From Ereboglobus sp. PH5-10 (lineage in GTDB: Bacteria > Verrucomicrobiota > Verrucomicrobiia > Opitutales > Opitutaceae), in assembly GCF_029504735.1 (NCBI RefSeq), contig NZ_JAQFIP010000003.1, positions 124,001 through 188,000 of the forward strand: 64,000 bases of DNA, in the 5' to 3' direction. A program made the translations under genes and the position numbers. Positions 1-10,153 of this stretch are shown here, piece after piece. The notes below the pieces were generated by a model. It saw nothing but the letters and a program-made list of their open reading frames with translations. It made no database searches and was not told the origin of the DNA. Each line of letters starts with the position of its first letter. Positions within the stretch are counted from its first letter, which is position 1.

Positions 1-1185
1 AAAGCCCGCCTCGACAAGGTGCTCTCCAACGCCGAAATCCGCACCATGATCACCGCCTTCGGCACCGGCATCGGACAAAACTTCGACGTTGACGGCACGC
101 CCACCGAAGGCGGCTTCAACGGCGACAAGGCCCGCTACCACAAAATCATCATCATGACCGACGCGGACGTTGACGGCGCGCACATCCGCACCCTCCTCCT
201 CACCTTCTTCTACCGCCAAATGCGCGGCCTCTTTGACAAAGGCTACATCTACATCGCCCAGCCGCCGCTCTACAAAATCAAACGCAAAAAACGCGAGCAA
301 TACATCGAGAACGACGAGCAGATGAACCGCATCCTCCTCGAACTCGGCTCCGAGGACGTCACCCTCACCCGCCTCCGCGACAACAAAGTCCTCGCCCCCG
401 CCGAAATCGACAAACTCGTCGAGCACTTCTCGGCGCTCGAAAAACTCGGCGGCGGCGTCACCCGATACGGCGCCTCGTTCGCCGAATACCTCGACTGCCA
501 CGACAAGGAAACGCACGCCCTCCCCCGCTACATCGCGCGCATCCGCGAAGGCAACAAGGAGAGCCACCAATTCCTCATGGACGAGCACGCCCGCGCCAAG
601 TTCGTGCAAGACCACGGCCTCGACGCCGACCTCTTCGAGCAACCCGCCGGCACCGTGGGGGCGCCGCTTGCGACGCCCTCCGCGACAACCACCGACGACA
701 ACAGCAACAACACCGCCCCCGCCGCCAAAAAAGCCGCCGCCGGCCCGCTCAAACGCATCACCGTCCACGAAATCTTCGAATCGACGGAAATGTCGAAAAT
801 CCTCCGCGCCATCACCGCCGCCTCCGGACTCGACATCAACCGCTACGGCCCCACCGAGGAACCGCGCTACATCATCACCGAAAACGCCGGCCAGAAATCG
901 GAAAGCCAAATCGAAATCCACAGCCCGCTCGAAATCGTTTCGCACATCCGCGCCCTTGGCCGCAAAGGCCTCACCATCCAGCGCTACAAAGGCCTCGGCG
1001 AAATGAACCCCGAGCAACTCTACGAGACGACGATGGACCCCGAGCGCCGCCGCCTCCTCCGCGTGAGCGTGGCCGACGCCGCCAAGGCCGACGCCCTCTT
1101 CACGCTCCTCATGGGCGACGAAGTCCCCCCCCGCCGCCAATTCATCGAAGACAACGCCCTCAACGTCCAATACCTCGACGTCTAA
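1..1185 (+). CDS. gyrB: DNA gyrase subunit B, C-terminal part (cut by window edge)
   Basis: The reading frame is open from base 1, so only about the last 394 codons of gyrB are present. The protein is the ATPase subunit of DNA gyrase, which with GyrA introduces negative supercoils. The visible part begins inside the Toprim domain, and the metal-binding DADVDGAHI motif is at about residue 55 of the fragment. After PPLYK there is an insert of about 190 residues containing a low-complexity Thr/Asn/Ala linker. The conserved tail [20 protein letters not shown] follows. A large insert at this place is known for the GyrB of many Gram-negative bacteria, so it fits GyrB rather than ParE. gyrA follows 121 bases downstream on the same strand, with a repeat in the gap. 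Confidence 0.96.
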   Translation, partial: KARLDKVLSNAEIRTMITAFGTGIGQNFDVDGTPTEGGFNGDKARYHKIIIMTDADVDGAHIRTLLLTFFYRQMRGLFDKGYIYIAQPPLYKIKRKKREQYIENDEQMNRILLELGSEDVTLTRLRDNKVLAPAEIDKLVEHFSALEKLGGGVTRYGASFAEYLDCHDKETHALPRYIARIREGNKESHQFLMDEHARAKFVQDHGLDADLFEQPAGTVGAPLATPSATTTDDNSNNTAPAAKKAAAGPLKRITVHEIFESTEMSKILRAITAASGLDINRYGPTEEPRYIITENAGQKSESQIEIHSPLEIVSHIRALGRKGLTIQRYKGLGEMNPEQLYETTMDPERRRLLRVSVADAAKADALFTLLMGDEVPPRRQFIEDNALNVQYLDV

Positions 1186-1193
1186 TAAAAAAA

Positions 1194-1291
1194 AGGAGTC
1201 AGAATACAGAAGTCAGGAGACAGGAGAAAAAACCTCCGGCAACCCTCAAGCCCTCTGTATTCCGACTCCTGACTCCTGTATTCTGACTCCT
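1194..1291. repeat. Inverted/tandem repeat filling the gyrB-gyrA gap
   Basis: The left arm (1194-1219, AGGAGTCAGAATACAG followed by AAGTCAGGAG) is the reverse complement of the right arm (1266-1291) with one mismatch in 26 bases. A second near copy of the right-arm unit, CTGTATTCCGACTCCT, lies directly before it at 1255-1270. The repeat occupies most of the gap. It could form a long hairpin in a gyrB-gyrA transcript, but there is no convincing U-run for a terminator. Confidence 0.85.
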
Positions 1292-1306
1292 TCCTCCTTT
1301 TCATAA

Positions 1307-3802
<2,496 letters not shown>

Positions 3803-3908
3803 AAGGCGGGACGGTTTCGCAAAGCCGATACTTCCACCGTTCGCAGACCACCATAGCACACTCAAAAAATTCGTTTAGCGAGAAGGCAGAAGTTTCGTGA
3901 CTGCCTTT

Positions 3909-4115
3909 GCACGCCAAAGGCGTGCTACAACTTAGCCCGGGGCGAGTTACACTGCCCCGGGTTTTTGTATTTAAAATTCAGCACCCTGAAGGGGTGCAAC
4001 ACCCGCCACCACATGTTGTCGCGCCCATTCAGGGCGCCGACTTTATATTATCGCACCCCTGGGTTGCGCGCTACGCGCCACACCCAGGGCTAATTTGTAT
4101 GACGCCTTTGGCGTC
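3909..4115. repeat. Compound palindromic element A (five hairpins)
   Basis: Short perfect stems follow one another: GCACGCC/GGCGTGC (3909-3925), CCCGGGGC/GCCCCGGG (3936-3961), GCACCC/GGGTGC (3981-3997), GCGCCC/GGGCGC (4021-4037), CCCTGGGT/ACCCAGGG (4057-4089) and GACGCC/GGCGTC (4101-4115). The architecture matches a second cluster at 23725-23903. It is probably a dispersed repetitive element, although single hairpins may act in RNA. Confidence 0.75.
3936..3966 (+). terminator. Possible intrinsic terminator after gyrA
   Basis: An 8-bp GC-only stem (3936-3943 with 3954-3961) and a 10-base loop are followed by a T-run (GTTTTTG). It lies 133 bases after the gyrA stop and is also one hairpin of the palindromic element, so its role as a terminator is an inference. 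Confidence 0.5.
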
Positions 4116-4182
4116 GAATATGCGGCCACACCCTCGCCCCCAAACAAACACCAAAAACTATCCTCAATAAGATAATCGACGC

Positions 4183-4941
4183 CTACAACTTCCCCAGCGC
4201 CAGTAGCGCGCGATGCGTTTGCACGGCGGCCTGCAGCAATGAATCCGTTGGAGGTGGTTGTGATTCTGGCGACGACGATTCGCCTTCGGTTTCTTTTTCA
4301 CCCGGCTTCGCCTGCGAATCAGGGCCCGCCGCATCCGGGGCTTTTTTATCCGCGACCGTTTTTGCCTCCACCTCCGGCTCCGGCAATCCCTGATAGTCGC
4401 GCATGAGCGCCGCCTCGTCATAGCGCTTTTTGTCCGGCTGGTGATTGATCAGAGTCGAAACCGCCGCGCCTTTCGCAATCGCCTCGCATGCGCGGCGGTC
4501 GTCCTCAACGGAACCCCGCACCTTCACGTCGGCGGGCACGTTGTCGCCGGCCAATGCCATGACCAGCACGCCCTGAGTGTTGTCCGGCAATCCGGCGTTG
4601 AGCGTGAACGGAACCGCTGACGACGTGTCGCGATTGATCAACACAAAACGCGCGGCCCGAGTCGCCGGGGACACCGGCGGAACAAGCGCGATTCGCAACG
4701 CGCGCACATCGGCCACGCTCGCATCCACTCCGCGCAAATCGACAACCGCCGCCTTGTTTTCCGCGAGCACGGATTTCAGCGCGGGCAAGTCGGCGGCGGG
4801 GTTTGTCATGCGAAAATACACAAGCCCCTCGCCAAGATCCTGCGCGCCCGCCTTGTCAGCCGCGCCCGACGCCGCGCAAAATCCGGCCAGCAACAGTGAC
4901 AGCGCGCCGAGAAGACATTTGCACAAACGATAAAAACTCAT
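4183..4941 (-). CDS. Secreted protein of unknown function
   Basis: This 252-residue protein is not recognised. ATG at 4941 is chosen because a signal peptide follows at once: basic SFYRLCKC, a hydrophobic Leu-rich core, then a small-residue stretch (AASGAAD) suited to signal peptidase I. A longer TTG start at 4977 would push the signal inward. The mature part (about residues 26-200) has an alpha/beta pattern with repeated VVDLRG- and VLVMAL-like strands. The last 60 residues are rich in Pro, Glu, Lys and Ser and look disordered. The gene ends a leftward run after rpiB, and its 5' leader holds a perfect inverted repeat (4958-4983). Confidence 0.7.
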   Translation of the reverse strand: MSFYRLCKCLLGALSLLLAGFCAASGAADKAGAQDLGEGLVYFRMTNPAADLPALKSVLAENKAAVVDLRGVDASVADVRALRIALVPPVSPATRAARFVLINRDTSSAVPFTLNAGLPDNTQGVLVMALAGDNVPADVKVRGSVEDDRRACEAIAKGAAVSTLINHQPDKKRYDEAALMRDYQGLPEPEVEAKTVADKKAPDAAGPDSQAKPGEKETEGESSSPESQPPPTDSLLQAAVQTHRALLALGKL

Positions 4942-4957
4942 GCGGCACAGTGTTTGC

Positions 4958-4983
4958 GGTTCCTTGAAATTATTCAAGGAACC
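4958..4983. promoter_or_regulatory. Perfect 11-bp inverted repeat in the leader of the secreted-protein gene
   Basis: GGTTCCTTGAA (4958-4968) and TTCAAGGAACC (4973-4983) are separated by four bases (ATTA). The repeat lies 17 bases upstream of the chosen ATG at 4941 and 29 bases after the rpiB stop. It could be an operator or an RNA hairpin that controls translation. No T-run follows on either strand, which argues against a simple terminator. Confidence 0.55.
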
Positions 4984-5012
4984 AGCGTGTGGAGCGAGTA
5001 GTTCGCGCGCGA

Positions 5013-5477
5013 TTACGCCTGGCGCATCGCGCGCTCGATTTCAGCCATTCTTTCAACCTTGGGCAGCGAGCGGGCACCCTCGAATTCGGATTCCAGAAAA
5101 GCGCGCACAATCATCTTGGCCAGCTCGGGGCCTATCACACGCGCGCCGAGAGTGACGATTTGCGCGTTGTTGCTCTTGCGCGCGCGCTCCGCGGAAAATG
5201 TGTCGTGCGCCTGCGCGGCGCGGATACCCGGAACCTTGTTCGCGGTCATGGCCATGCCGATGCCCGTGCCGCACAGCAGCACGCCGCGCTCATGGCGTCC
5301 GCTTCGAATCGCCTCGGCCACGGCCAGCGCGATGTCGGGATAAAGCACGGAAACGCCCTCCTCGGAGCCGACGTCCTCGACCTCGTAGCCCAGGCTTTTG
5401 ATGTGGGCCTTGAGCGTGTTTTTGAGTTCCCAGGCCGCTTCGTCACAGCCGATTACCACGGATTTTTTTTCAGTCAT
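5013..5477 (-). CDS. rpiB: RpiB/LacA/LacB-type sugar-phosphate isomerase (ribose-5-phosphate isomerase B)
   Basis: The protein likely interconverts ribose 5-phosphate and ribulose 5-phosphate in the pentose phosphate pathway. At 154 aa from the ATG at 5477 it has the usual length; an upstream TTG would add 18 untypical residues. The active-site cysteine is Cys69 in LLCGTGIGMAMTANK, and a His-Asp pair (91-92) is in AQAHDTFSAERARKSNNA. The N-terminal loop reads CDEAAWELK, where classical RpiB has an Asp-His pair (as in SDHAG). The Asp is kept but the His is Glu, so substrate preference may differ. A transketolase gene lies in the same window but far away. Confidence 0.85.
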   Translation of the reverse strand: MTEKKSVVIGCDEAAWELKNTLKAHIKSLGYEVEDVGSEEGVSVLYPDIALAVAEAIRSGRHERGVLLCGTGIGMAMTANKVPGIRAAQAHDTFSAERARKSNNAQIVTLGARVIGPELAKMIVRAFLESEFEGARSLPKVERMAEIERAMRQA

Positions 5478-5561
5478 TGTTTTTTGTTTTGGGTTTAAGG
5501 AGATTGTTTTGTCGGTTTCGCGCCTGGGCAAAGAGTCTTTCGCGCACGCGAGGTCGAGCGC

Positions 5562-7340
5562 TTACTTCATGATCATTTCCTTCACCGATTTTCCGGCGGG
5601 GATCATCGGCAAAACGTGCTCGCTGTGCGGCACGATCACGTCGAGCAAATACGGGCCGTCATGGTCGAGCATTTCCCGGATCGCATCGCGCAGCTCGCTC
5701 TTCTTGATCACGCGGCGCGCCTTCACGCCGAAGCCTTCCGCGATCTGTGTGAAGTTCGGATACAGGCCGCCGATGTTTGTCGGGCTGCCGATATTGTTCA
5801 CGTCGCCAAGAATCGTCTGCCCGCGGACGCTTTGATAAAAACGGTCCTCCCACTGTGTCACCATGCCAAGGTGCTGGTTGTTCAGGACCATCACCTTGAT
5901 GTTGATTTTTTCAATGGCCGCGGTGGCGAGTTCCTGAATGTTCATCGTGGTCGAGCCGTCGCCGTCGATGTCGATGACCTGCCTGTCCGGACACGCAACT
6001 TTGGCGCCAATCGCCGCGGGCAGGCCGTAACCCATCGCGCCGAGGCCGAGCGAGCTGATGTAGCGGCGCGGTTTTTCGAACGAGTAAAATTGCGCGGCCC
6101 ACATCTGGTGCTGTCCGACGCCGGTCGCGATGATCGCGTCGCCCTTGCTCAGTTCGTAGAGCGAGGCCACCGCCTCCTGAGGCAAAATGTGCGGGCTGTC
6201 CGGATAACTGAACGGATGCTCCTTGCGCCATTCGCGGATTTGCGCAATCCACGCCGCCGTGTCGGGCGCGGCAAACGAGCGCGCGGACATGAGCTTGTTC
6301 AGGCGCGTGAGCGCATCCTTGACGTCGGCGCAAACCGGGTAATCAACGCGCTTGTTTTTATTGTGCTCGGAGGCGTCGATGTCGATGTGGATGATCTTGG
6401 CGCGCGGAGCAAATCTGTCCGTGTCGCCCGTGATGCGGTCGTCGAAACGCGCGCCGAGGCTGATGAGCAGGTCGCACTGGTCGACGGCCCAGTTGCCATA
6501 CGCCGAGCCGTGCATGCCGAACCAGCGCGCCGAGAGCGGATGCGTCTCGGGGAACGCGCCGAGGCCCATGAGCGTGGTCGCGACCGGTATTTGCGCGCGC
6601 TCGGCAAACGCGAGCAGCTCCTTGTGCGCGCCGGACGAGATGACGCCGCCGCCGACATAGAGCATCGGTTTTTTCGAGGCCGAAACGAGTCCGGCGATTT
6701 GTTTCAACTGCGCGTCGCTCGCGGTGTGCTTCAACCCGACAAACGGATTGCGGAACGAAACTGTTTCCGGGAAACGCGGCACGAAGCGCGCCTGTTGCAC
6801 GTCCTTCGGAATGTCGATGACCACGGGGCCGGGCCGGCCGCTGCGCGCGAGCTCGAACGCCTCCTTGAAGATGCGCGGCAGGTCGGCGACATCGAGCACG
6901 AGGTAGGAGTGTTTCACGATCGGCAGTGTCATGCCGAAAAAGTCGGTTTCCTGAAACGCGCTCTTGCCGATGTATTTTGAAAAAACCTGACCGGTGATGG
7001 CGACGAGCGGGATCGAGTCCATGAACGCGTCGGCGATGCCGGAGACGAGGTTGGTGGCGCCGGGGCCGCTGGTGGCCATGCACACGCCGACCTTGCCGGA
7101 CGCGCGCGCGTAGCCGCCCGCCGCGAACGCGCCGCCCTGCTCATGACGGGGAAGGATGACGCGCAGCTTTTTGTTGCGCGCGAACGCCTGGTGCAACTCG
7201 AGCGCCGCGCCGCCGGGATACGCGAAGACGACACCGACCTTTTCGCGCAGAAGGCATTCGACGACGCAATCGGCGCCGTTCATTTCACGCGGGGCGGTTT
7301 TTGTCGCGGTGGCGGATGAGCGTTTGGCTGTCTTTTTCAT
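5562..7340 (-). CDS. ilvB: Acetolactate synthase, large (catalytic) subunit, biosynthetic type
   Basis: This enzyme condenses two pyruvates, or pyruvate with 2-ketobutyrate, in the first common step of valine, leucine and isoleucine synthesis. At 592 aa from ATG 7340 it shows three domains: N-terminal TPP pyrimidine-binding with the catalytic Glu67 (LPRHEQGG), a central FAD/Rossmann domain, and a C-terminal TPP pyrophosphate domain with the GDGS...NN motif ([10 protein letters not shown] then [10 protein letters not shown]). A Lys/Thr/Ala-rich tail of about 18 residues precedes the conserved start. No small regulatory subunit gene (ilvN) is adjacent, so it must lie elsewhere. I see no attenuator leader in the 110 bases upstream. 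Confidence 0.93.
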   Translation of the reverse strand: MKKTAKRSSATATKTAPREMNGADCVVECLLREKVGVVFAYPGGAALELHQAFARNKKLRVILPRHEQGGAFAAGGYARASGKVGVCMATSGPGATNLVSGIADAFMDSIPLVAITGQVFSKYIGKSAFQETDFFGMTLPIVKHSYLVLDVADLPRIFKEAFELARSGRPGPVVIDIPKDVQQARFVPRFPETVSFRNPFVGLKHTASDAQLKQIAGLVSASKKPMLYVGGGVISSGAHKELLAFAERAQIPVATTLMGLGAFPETHPLSARWFGMHGSAYGNWAVDQCDLLISLGARFDDRITGDTDRFAPRAKIIHIDIDASEHNKNKRVDYPVCADVKDALTRLNKLMSARSFAAPDTAAWIAQIREWRKEHPFSYPDSPHILPQEAVASLYELSKGDAIIATGVGQHQMWAAQFYSFEKPRRYISSLGLGAMGYGLPAAIGAKVACPDRQVIDIDGDGSTTMNIQELATAAIEKINIKVMVLNNQHLGMVTQWEDRFYQSVRGQTILGDVNNIGSPTNIGGLYPNFTQIAEGFGVKARRVIKKSELRDAIREMLDHDGPYLLDVIVPHSEHVLPMIPAGKSVKEMIMK

Positions 7341-7451
7341 AAATAAAAGTGGTCCGGAAAAACGTAAAATAAAGTCCGTCGTCCGCGGAGGATGCAAGAA
7401 TGGAAAGCGACCGGGGAGTTGCGCGTGCCGCGGGACGGCGGCAAGCCCGCG

Positions 7452-8453
7452 TCAATGGAGATTCACGCGCGACGCTTTTCCCTCGCGCCCGGCGCGCATC
7501 ATTTCGTCGTAAATCCAGCGGTAAGTTTGCTCCATGCCGTCGCGCAGGCGCGTCGACGGTTCCCAGCCGAACAGCGACTTGATGCGCGTGTTGTCGCTGT
7601 TGCGCCCGTTCACGCCCTTGGGCGCGCCGGGGTTGTATTTTCGCGCGAGCTTCACGCCCGCGATTTCCTCAACGATGCCGACAAGGCCGTTTATCGACAC
7701 GAGTTCCGAGCTTCCGATGTTGAGCGGCTCGGCGCAGTCGCCGCCCATGAGCAACAGCGTGCCTTTTATGCAATCGTCGATGTAGGTGAAACTGCGCGTC
7801 TGGCTGCCGTCGCCCCAGATTTCGATTTCATGCCTGCCGGTGCGCACCGCCTCGATCACCTTGCGGCAAATCGCGGCGGGAGCCTTCTCGCGGCCACCGT
7901 CATAGGTGCCGTGCGGCCCGTAAACATTGTGATAACGCGCCACGCGAGCGACCACGCCGAAATCCTCGTCGAAGTGGCGGCACATGCGCTCACTGAATAG
8001 TTTCTCCCATCCGTAGCCGTCCTCCGGCATCGCCGGATATGCGTCGGCCTCCGTCAGCGGCGTCACGTCCGTGCTCTTTTGTTTGTCGGCATTGTAAACA
8101 CAGGCTGACGACGAGAAGAAAAAACGTCCCGCGCCGCAATCGCGCGCGGCCACAAGCAGGTGTGTGTTGATCAAGACGCTCAACATGCACAGCGCCTTGT
8201 TGTTTTCGATGAACCCCATGCCGCCCATGTCCGCGGCCAGATTATACACCTCGTCGTATCCGCGCACCGCCTCGGCGCAGGCGTCGCGCAACTGCAAGTC
8301 CAGGGTCCGCGACTCCGCGGCGTCATGAATTTGGCACCACGCCTCGACGGGCTTTTTATCCACGGCCCCGACCTTGTGCCCCAAGTCGAGCAAGGCCTTT
8401 ACCAAATGCCCGCCGATGAATCCCCCGGCGCCGCAGACCAGTATCTTTTTCAT
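7452..8453 (-). CDS. NAD-dependent epimerase closely resembling GDP-mannose 3,5-epimerase
   Basis: This is an extended short-chain dehydrogenase/epimerase of 333 aa. The NAD motif GAGGFIGGHL is at the N-terminus. Motifs familiar from plant GDP-mannose 3,5-epimerase are present: NLAADMGGMGFIENN, SSSACVY (Cys118), YGWEK (Tyr147, Lys151), GGREKAPAA (Lys190) and GRNSDN (Arg284). These positions match the catalytic Cys, Tyr, Lys, Lys and Arg described for the Arabidopsis enzyme, which converts GDP-mannose to GDP-L-galactose or GDP-L-gulose. The gene lies 12 bases downstream of a WecG/TagA glycosyltransferase, so a role in making a nucleotide sugar for surface glycan is plausible. The substrate is inferred from motifs only. 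Confidence 0.85.
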   Translation of the reverse strand: MKKILVCGAGGFIGGHLVKALLDLGHKVGAVDKKPVEAWCQIHDAAESRTLDLQLRDACAEAVRGYDEVYNLAADMGGMGFIENNKALCMLSVLINTHLLVAARDCGAGRFFFSSSACVYNADKQKSTDVTPLTEADAYPAMPEDGYGWEKLFSERMCRHFDEDFGVVARVARYHNVYGPHGTYDGGREKAPAAICRKVIEAVRTGRHEIEIWGDGSQTRSFTYIDDCIKGTLLLMGGDCAEPLNIGSSELVSINGLVGIVEEIAGVKLARKYNPGAPKGVNGRNSDNTRIKSLFGWEPSTRLRDGMEQTYRWIYDEMMRAGREGKASRVNLH

Positions 8454-8465
8454 ATGCGAAATTGC

Positions 8466-9254
8466 TTACCCTTTGCGCAGCGTTTCCTCAAGAGGATATC
8501 TTTTCAGCCCGAGCAACTGGAGCGTCACCCTGAGCACGAACAGCGGATTGTTTATCAAGTAGCGACGCCAAAGCCGGCGCGGCTCCATGCACAGCCGGAA
8601 AAACCATTCCAGCCCGCAACGCCGCATCCAGCGAGGAGCCTGCCGCGCGCGACCCGACAAAAAGTCAAACGCCGCGCCCACGCCAAGCAACACCGTGCCC
8701 GACCCGGCGATGCGCGGGGCGAATTGCGCCATGAATTTTTCCTGCTTCGGCGCGCCCAACCCGACCCAAAAAAAGCGCGGCTTGAGCATGTTCACGCGCG
8801 CGGCCAGCACGGCGAGTTCCGCCGGGTCGAGCTCGCGAAACGGCGGCGTCTTGACGCCCGCGACTTTCAATCCCGGAAAACGCGCGCCGAGTTTTTCCGC
8901 CAGCAACCCGGCCGTGCCCTCGCCGCCTCCGTAGAAAAAATGCGTGAGCCCGTCCTCCACGCCCGCCTCGCAGAGCGCAAGCATCAGGTCGGGCCCGTAG
9001 ACGCGCCCGATGTCCCCGCCCGCGCGCCATTTTGCCAGCCAGACCAGCGGCATGCCGTCGGTCGTGTTCAAGAATGCGTCGTTGAGGATGCGTTTGAATC
9101 CGGCGTCCCGTTGCGCCTCCGAAACCCCATGCACTCCCGTCACACACACATACCCGCCCCGCCCCGCGCGCGCGGCATCAAGCAGCAGCGTGGTGGCGAC
9201 GCGCAGGTTCATGGCGCTGACGCCCACGCCGAGCACATTGACTTTTGGAGGCAT
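8466..9254 (-). CDS. WecG/TagA/CpsF-family glycosyltransferase
   Basis: Members of family GT26 transfer a sugar such as N-acetylmannosamine(-uronate) to a lipid-linked acceptor during surface polysaccharide or teichoic acid synthesis. ATG 9254 gives 262 aa, the usual family size; an upstream TTG at 9284 is less likely. Family motifs are visible: VLGVGVSAMNL at the N-terminus, NTTDGMPLVW with the conserved Asp, and VGLGAPKQEKFM. The C-terminus is basic and Trp/Arg-rich (RLWRRYLINNP), consistent with membrane association. It is followed after 12 bases by the epimerase gene and is probably co-transcribed with it. Confidence 0.9.
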   Translation of the reverse strand: MPPKVNVLGVGVSAMNLRVATTLLLDAARAGRGGYVCVTGVHGVSEAQRDAGFKRILNDAFLNTTDGMPLVWLAKWRAGGDIGRVYGPDLMLALCEAGVEDGLTHFFYGGGEGTAGLLAEKLGARFPGLKVAGVKTPPFRELDPAELAVLAARVNMLKPRFFWVGLGAPKQEKFMAQFAPRIAGSGTVLLGVGAAFDFLSGRARQAPRWMRRCGLEWFFRLCMEPRRLWRRYLINNPLFVLRVTLQLLGLKRYPLEETLRKG

Positions 9255-9359
9255 TTCCACGGCCAATTGAAAAAACGCAAACAACGGCGCCGCGCAATGG
9301 GATTTCGCCCGGCGCGCATGCGCGGATTTTCCGCCCGGCGCAAGAAGGCGGCAGCGCGC

Positions 9360-10076
9360 TTACTCCTCGTTCGAAAACACACTCTGCACGTCGTCGATTT
9401 CGTCGAGGGCGTCGTGCAGCTTTTGGAGCGACTCGGCGACCGCCGCGTCGATCGCCACCGTGTTGTTCGGTATGTAGGCGATTTCGGCGGAGTCGGGTTT
9501 GATGCCCGCCTGCTCCAGCGCTTGCGAAACTTTGTCGAACGCGGGGATCGGACAGCGCACTTCGTGGCCTTCCTCGGTCGTGATGATGTCGTCCGCGCCG
9601 GCGTCGAGCGCCACTTCCATGAGCTGGTCCTCGGTTGTCTTGTCCTTCGCGATCAGGAACTGGCCGGCGTGGGTGAAATTGAACGCCACCGCGCCCGCGC
9701 CGGCGAGGTTGCCGCCGTATCGGGAAAACACGCTGCGCACATCGGCCGCGGCGCGGTTCTTATTGTCCGTGGTCACCTTGACGATCATCGCCACGCCGCC
9801 GGGGCCGTAGCCTTCGTAGGTGGCGTCCTCGTAGGAAACGCCGGGAAGCTCGCCCGTGCCTTTCTTGATGGCGCGGTCGATGTTGTCATTGGGCATGTTG
9901 GCGTCGCGCGCCTTCAGGAGGATGGTGCGCAGGCGGGGGTTTGCGTCGGGGTCGCCGCCGCCGGCTTTGGCGGCAAGAGTCAGATCGCGCGAGATGCGGG
10001 AAAAGATTTTGCCTCGTTTGGCGTCAATCGCGCCCTTGAAGTGCTTGAGTTTGGCCCATTTACTGTGTCCTGCCAT
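9360..10076 (-). CDS. yebC: YebC/PmpR-family protein
   Basis: The protein is 238 aa, the standard family length, and starts MAGHSKWAKLKHFKGAIDAK, a slight variant of the family opening. KGTGELPGVSYEDATYEGYG and the GGNLAGAGAVAFNF region are also conserved. Members have been called transcriptional regulators, and more recently some have been tied to relief of ribosome stalling. Which role applies here cannot be told from the sequence. The gene lies between yidC and a glycosyltransferase gene on the same strand. Confidence 0.95.
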   Translation of the reverse strand: MAGHSKWAKLKHFKGAIDAKRGKIFSRISRDLTLAAKAGGGDPDANPRLRTILLKARDANMPNDNIDRAIKKGTGELPGVSYEDATYEGYGPGGVAMIVKVTTDNKNRAAADVRSVFSRYGGNLAGAGAVAFNFTHAGQFLIAKDKTTEDQLMEVALDAGADDIITTEEGHEVRCPIPAFDKVSQALEQAGIKPDSAEIAYIPNNTVAIDAAVAESLQKLHDALDEIDDVQSVFSNEE

Positions 10077-10153
10077 GGCGGGGGAATGTTGGATTAGGGT
10101 GAGTGGTGATTCTCGAATGATGAAATGTTATCGGGTGAATGTGAAGCCCGTGT

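Larger units (their letters stand above)
3803..4182. other. Intergenic region without a gene, holding a hairpin array
   Basis: No credible coding sequence is present. The region separates gyrA (rightward) from the converging secreted-protein gene. It contains the hairpin cluster listed separately and then an AC-rich tail of about 60 bases. A possible 87-codon frame through it follows the palindromes and looks spurious. Confidence 0.7.

Noticed and set aside
3907-4170. An 87-codon frame after gyrA
   Set aside because: It lies entirely in the palindromic hairpin array, with no recognisable protein character.
7341-7451. Possible attenuator or riboswitch upstream of ilvB
   Set aside because: No leader peptide with branched-chain codons, no T-box and no terminator-like stem could be seen.
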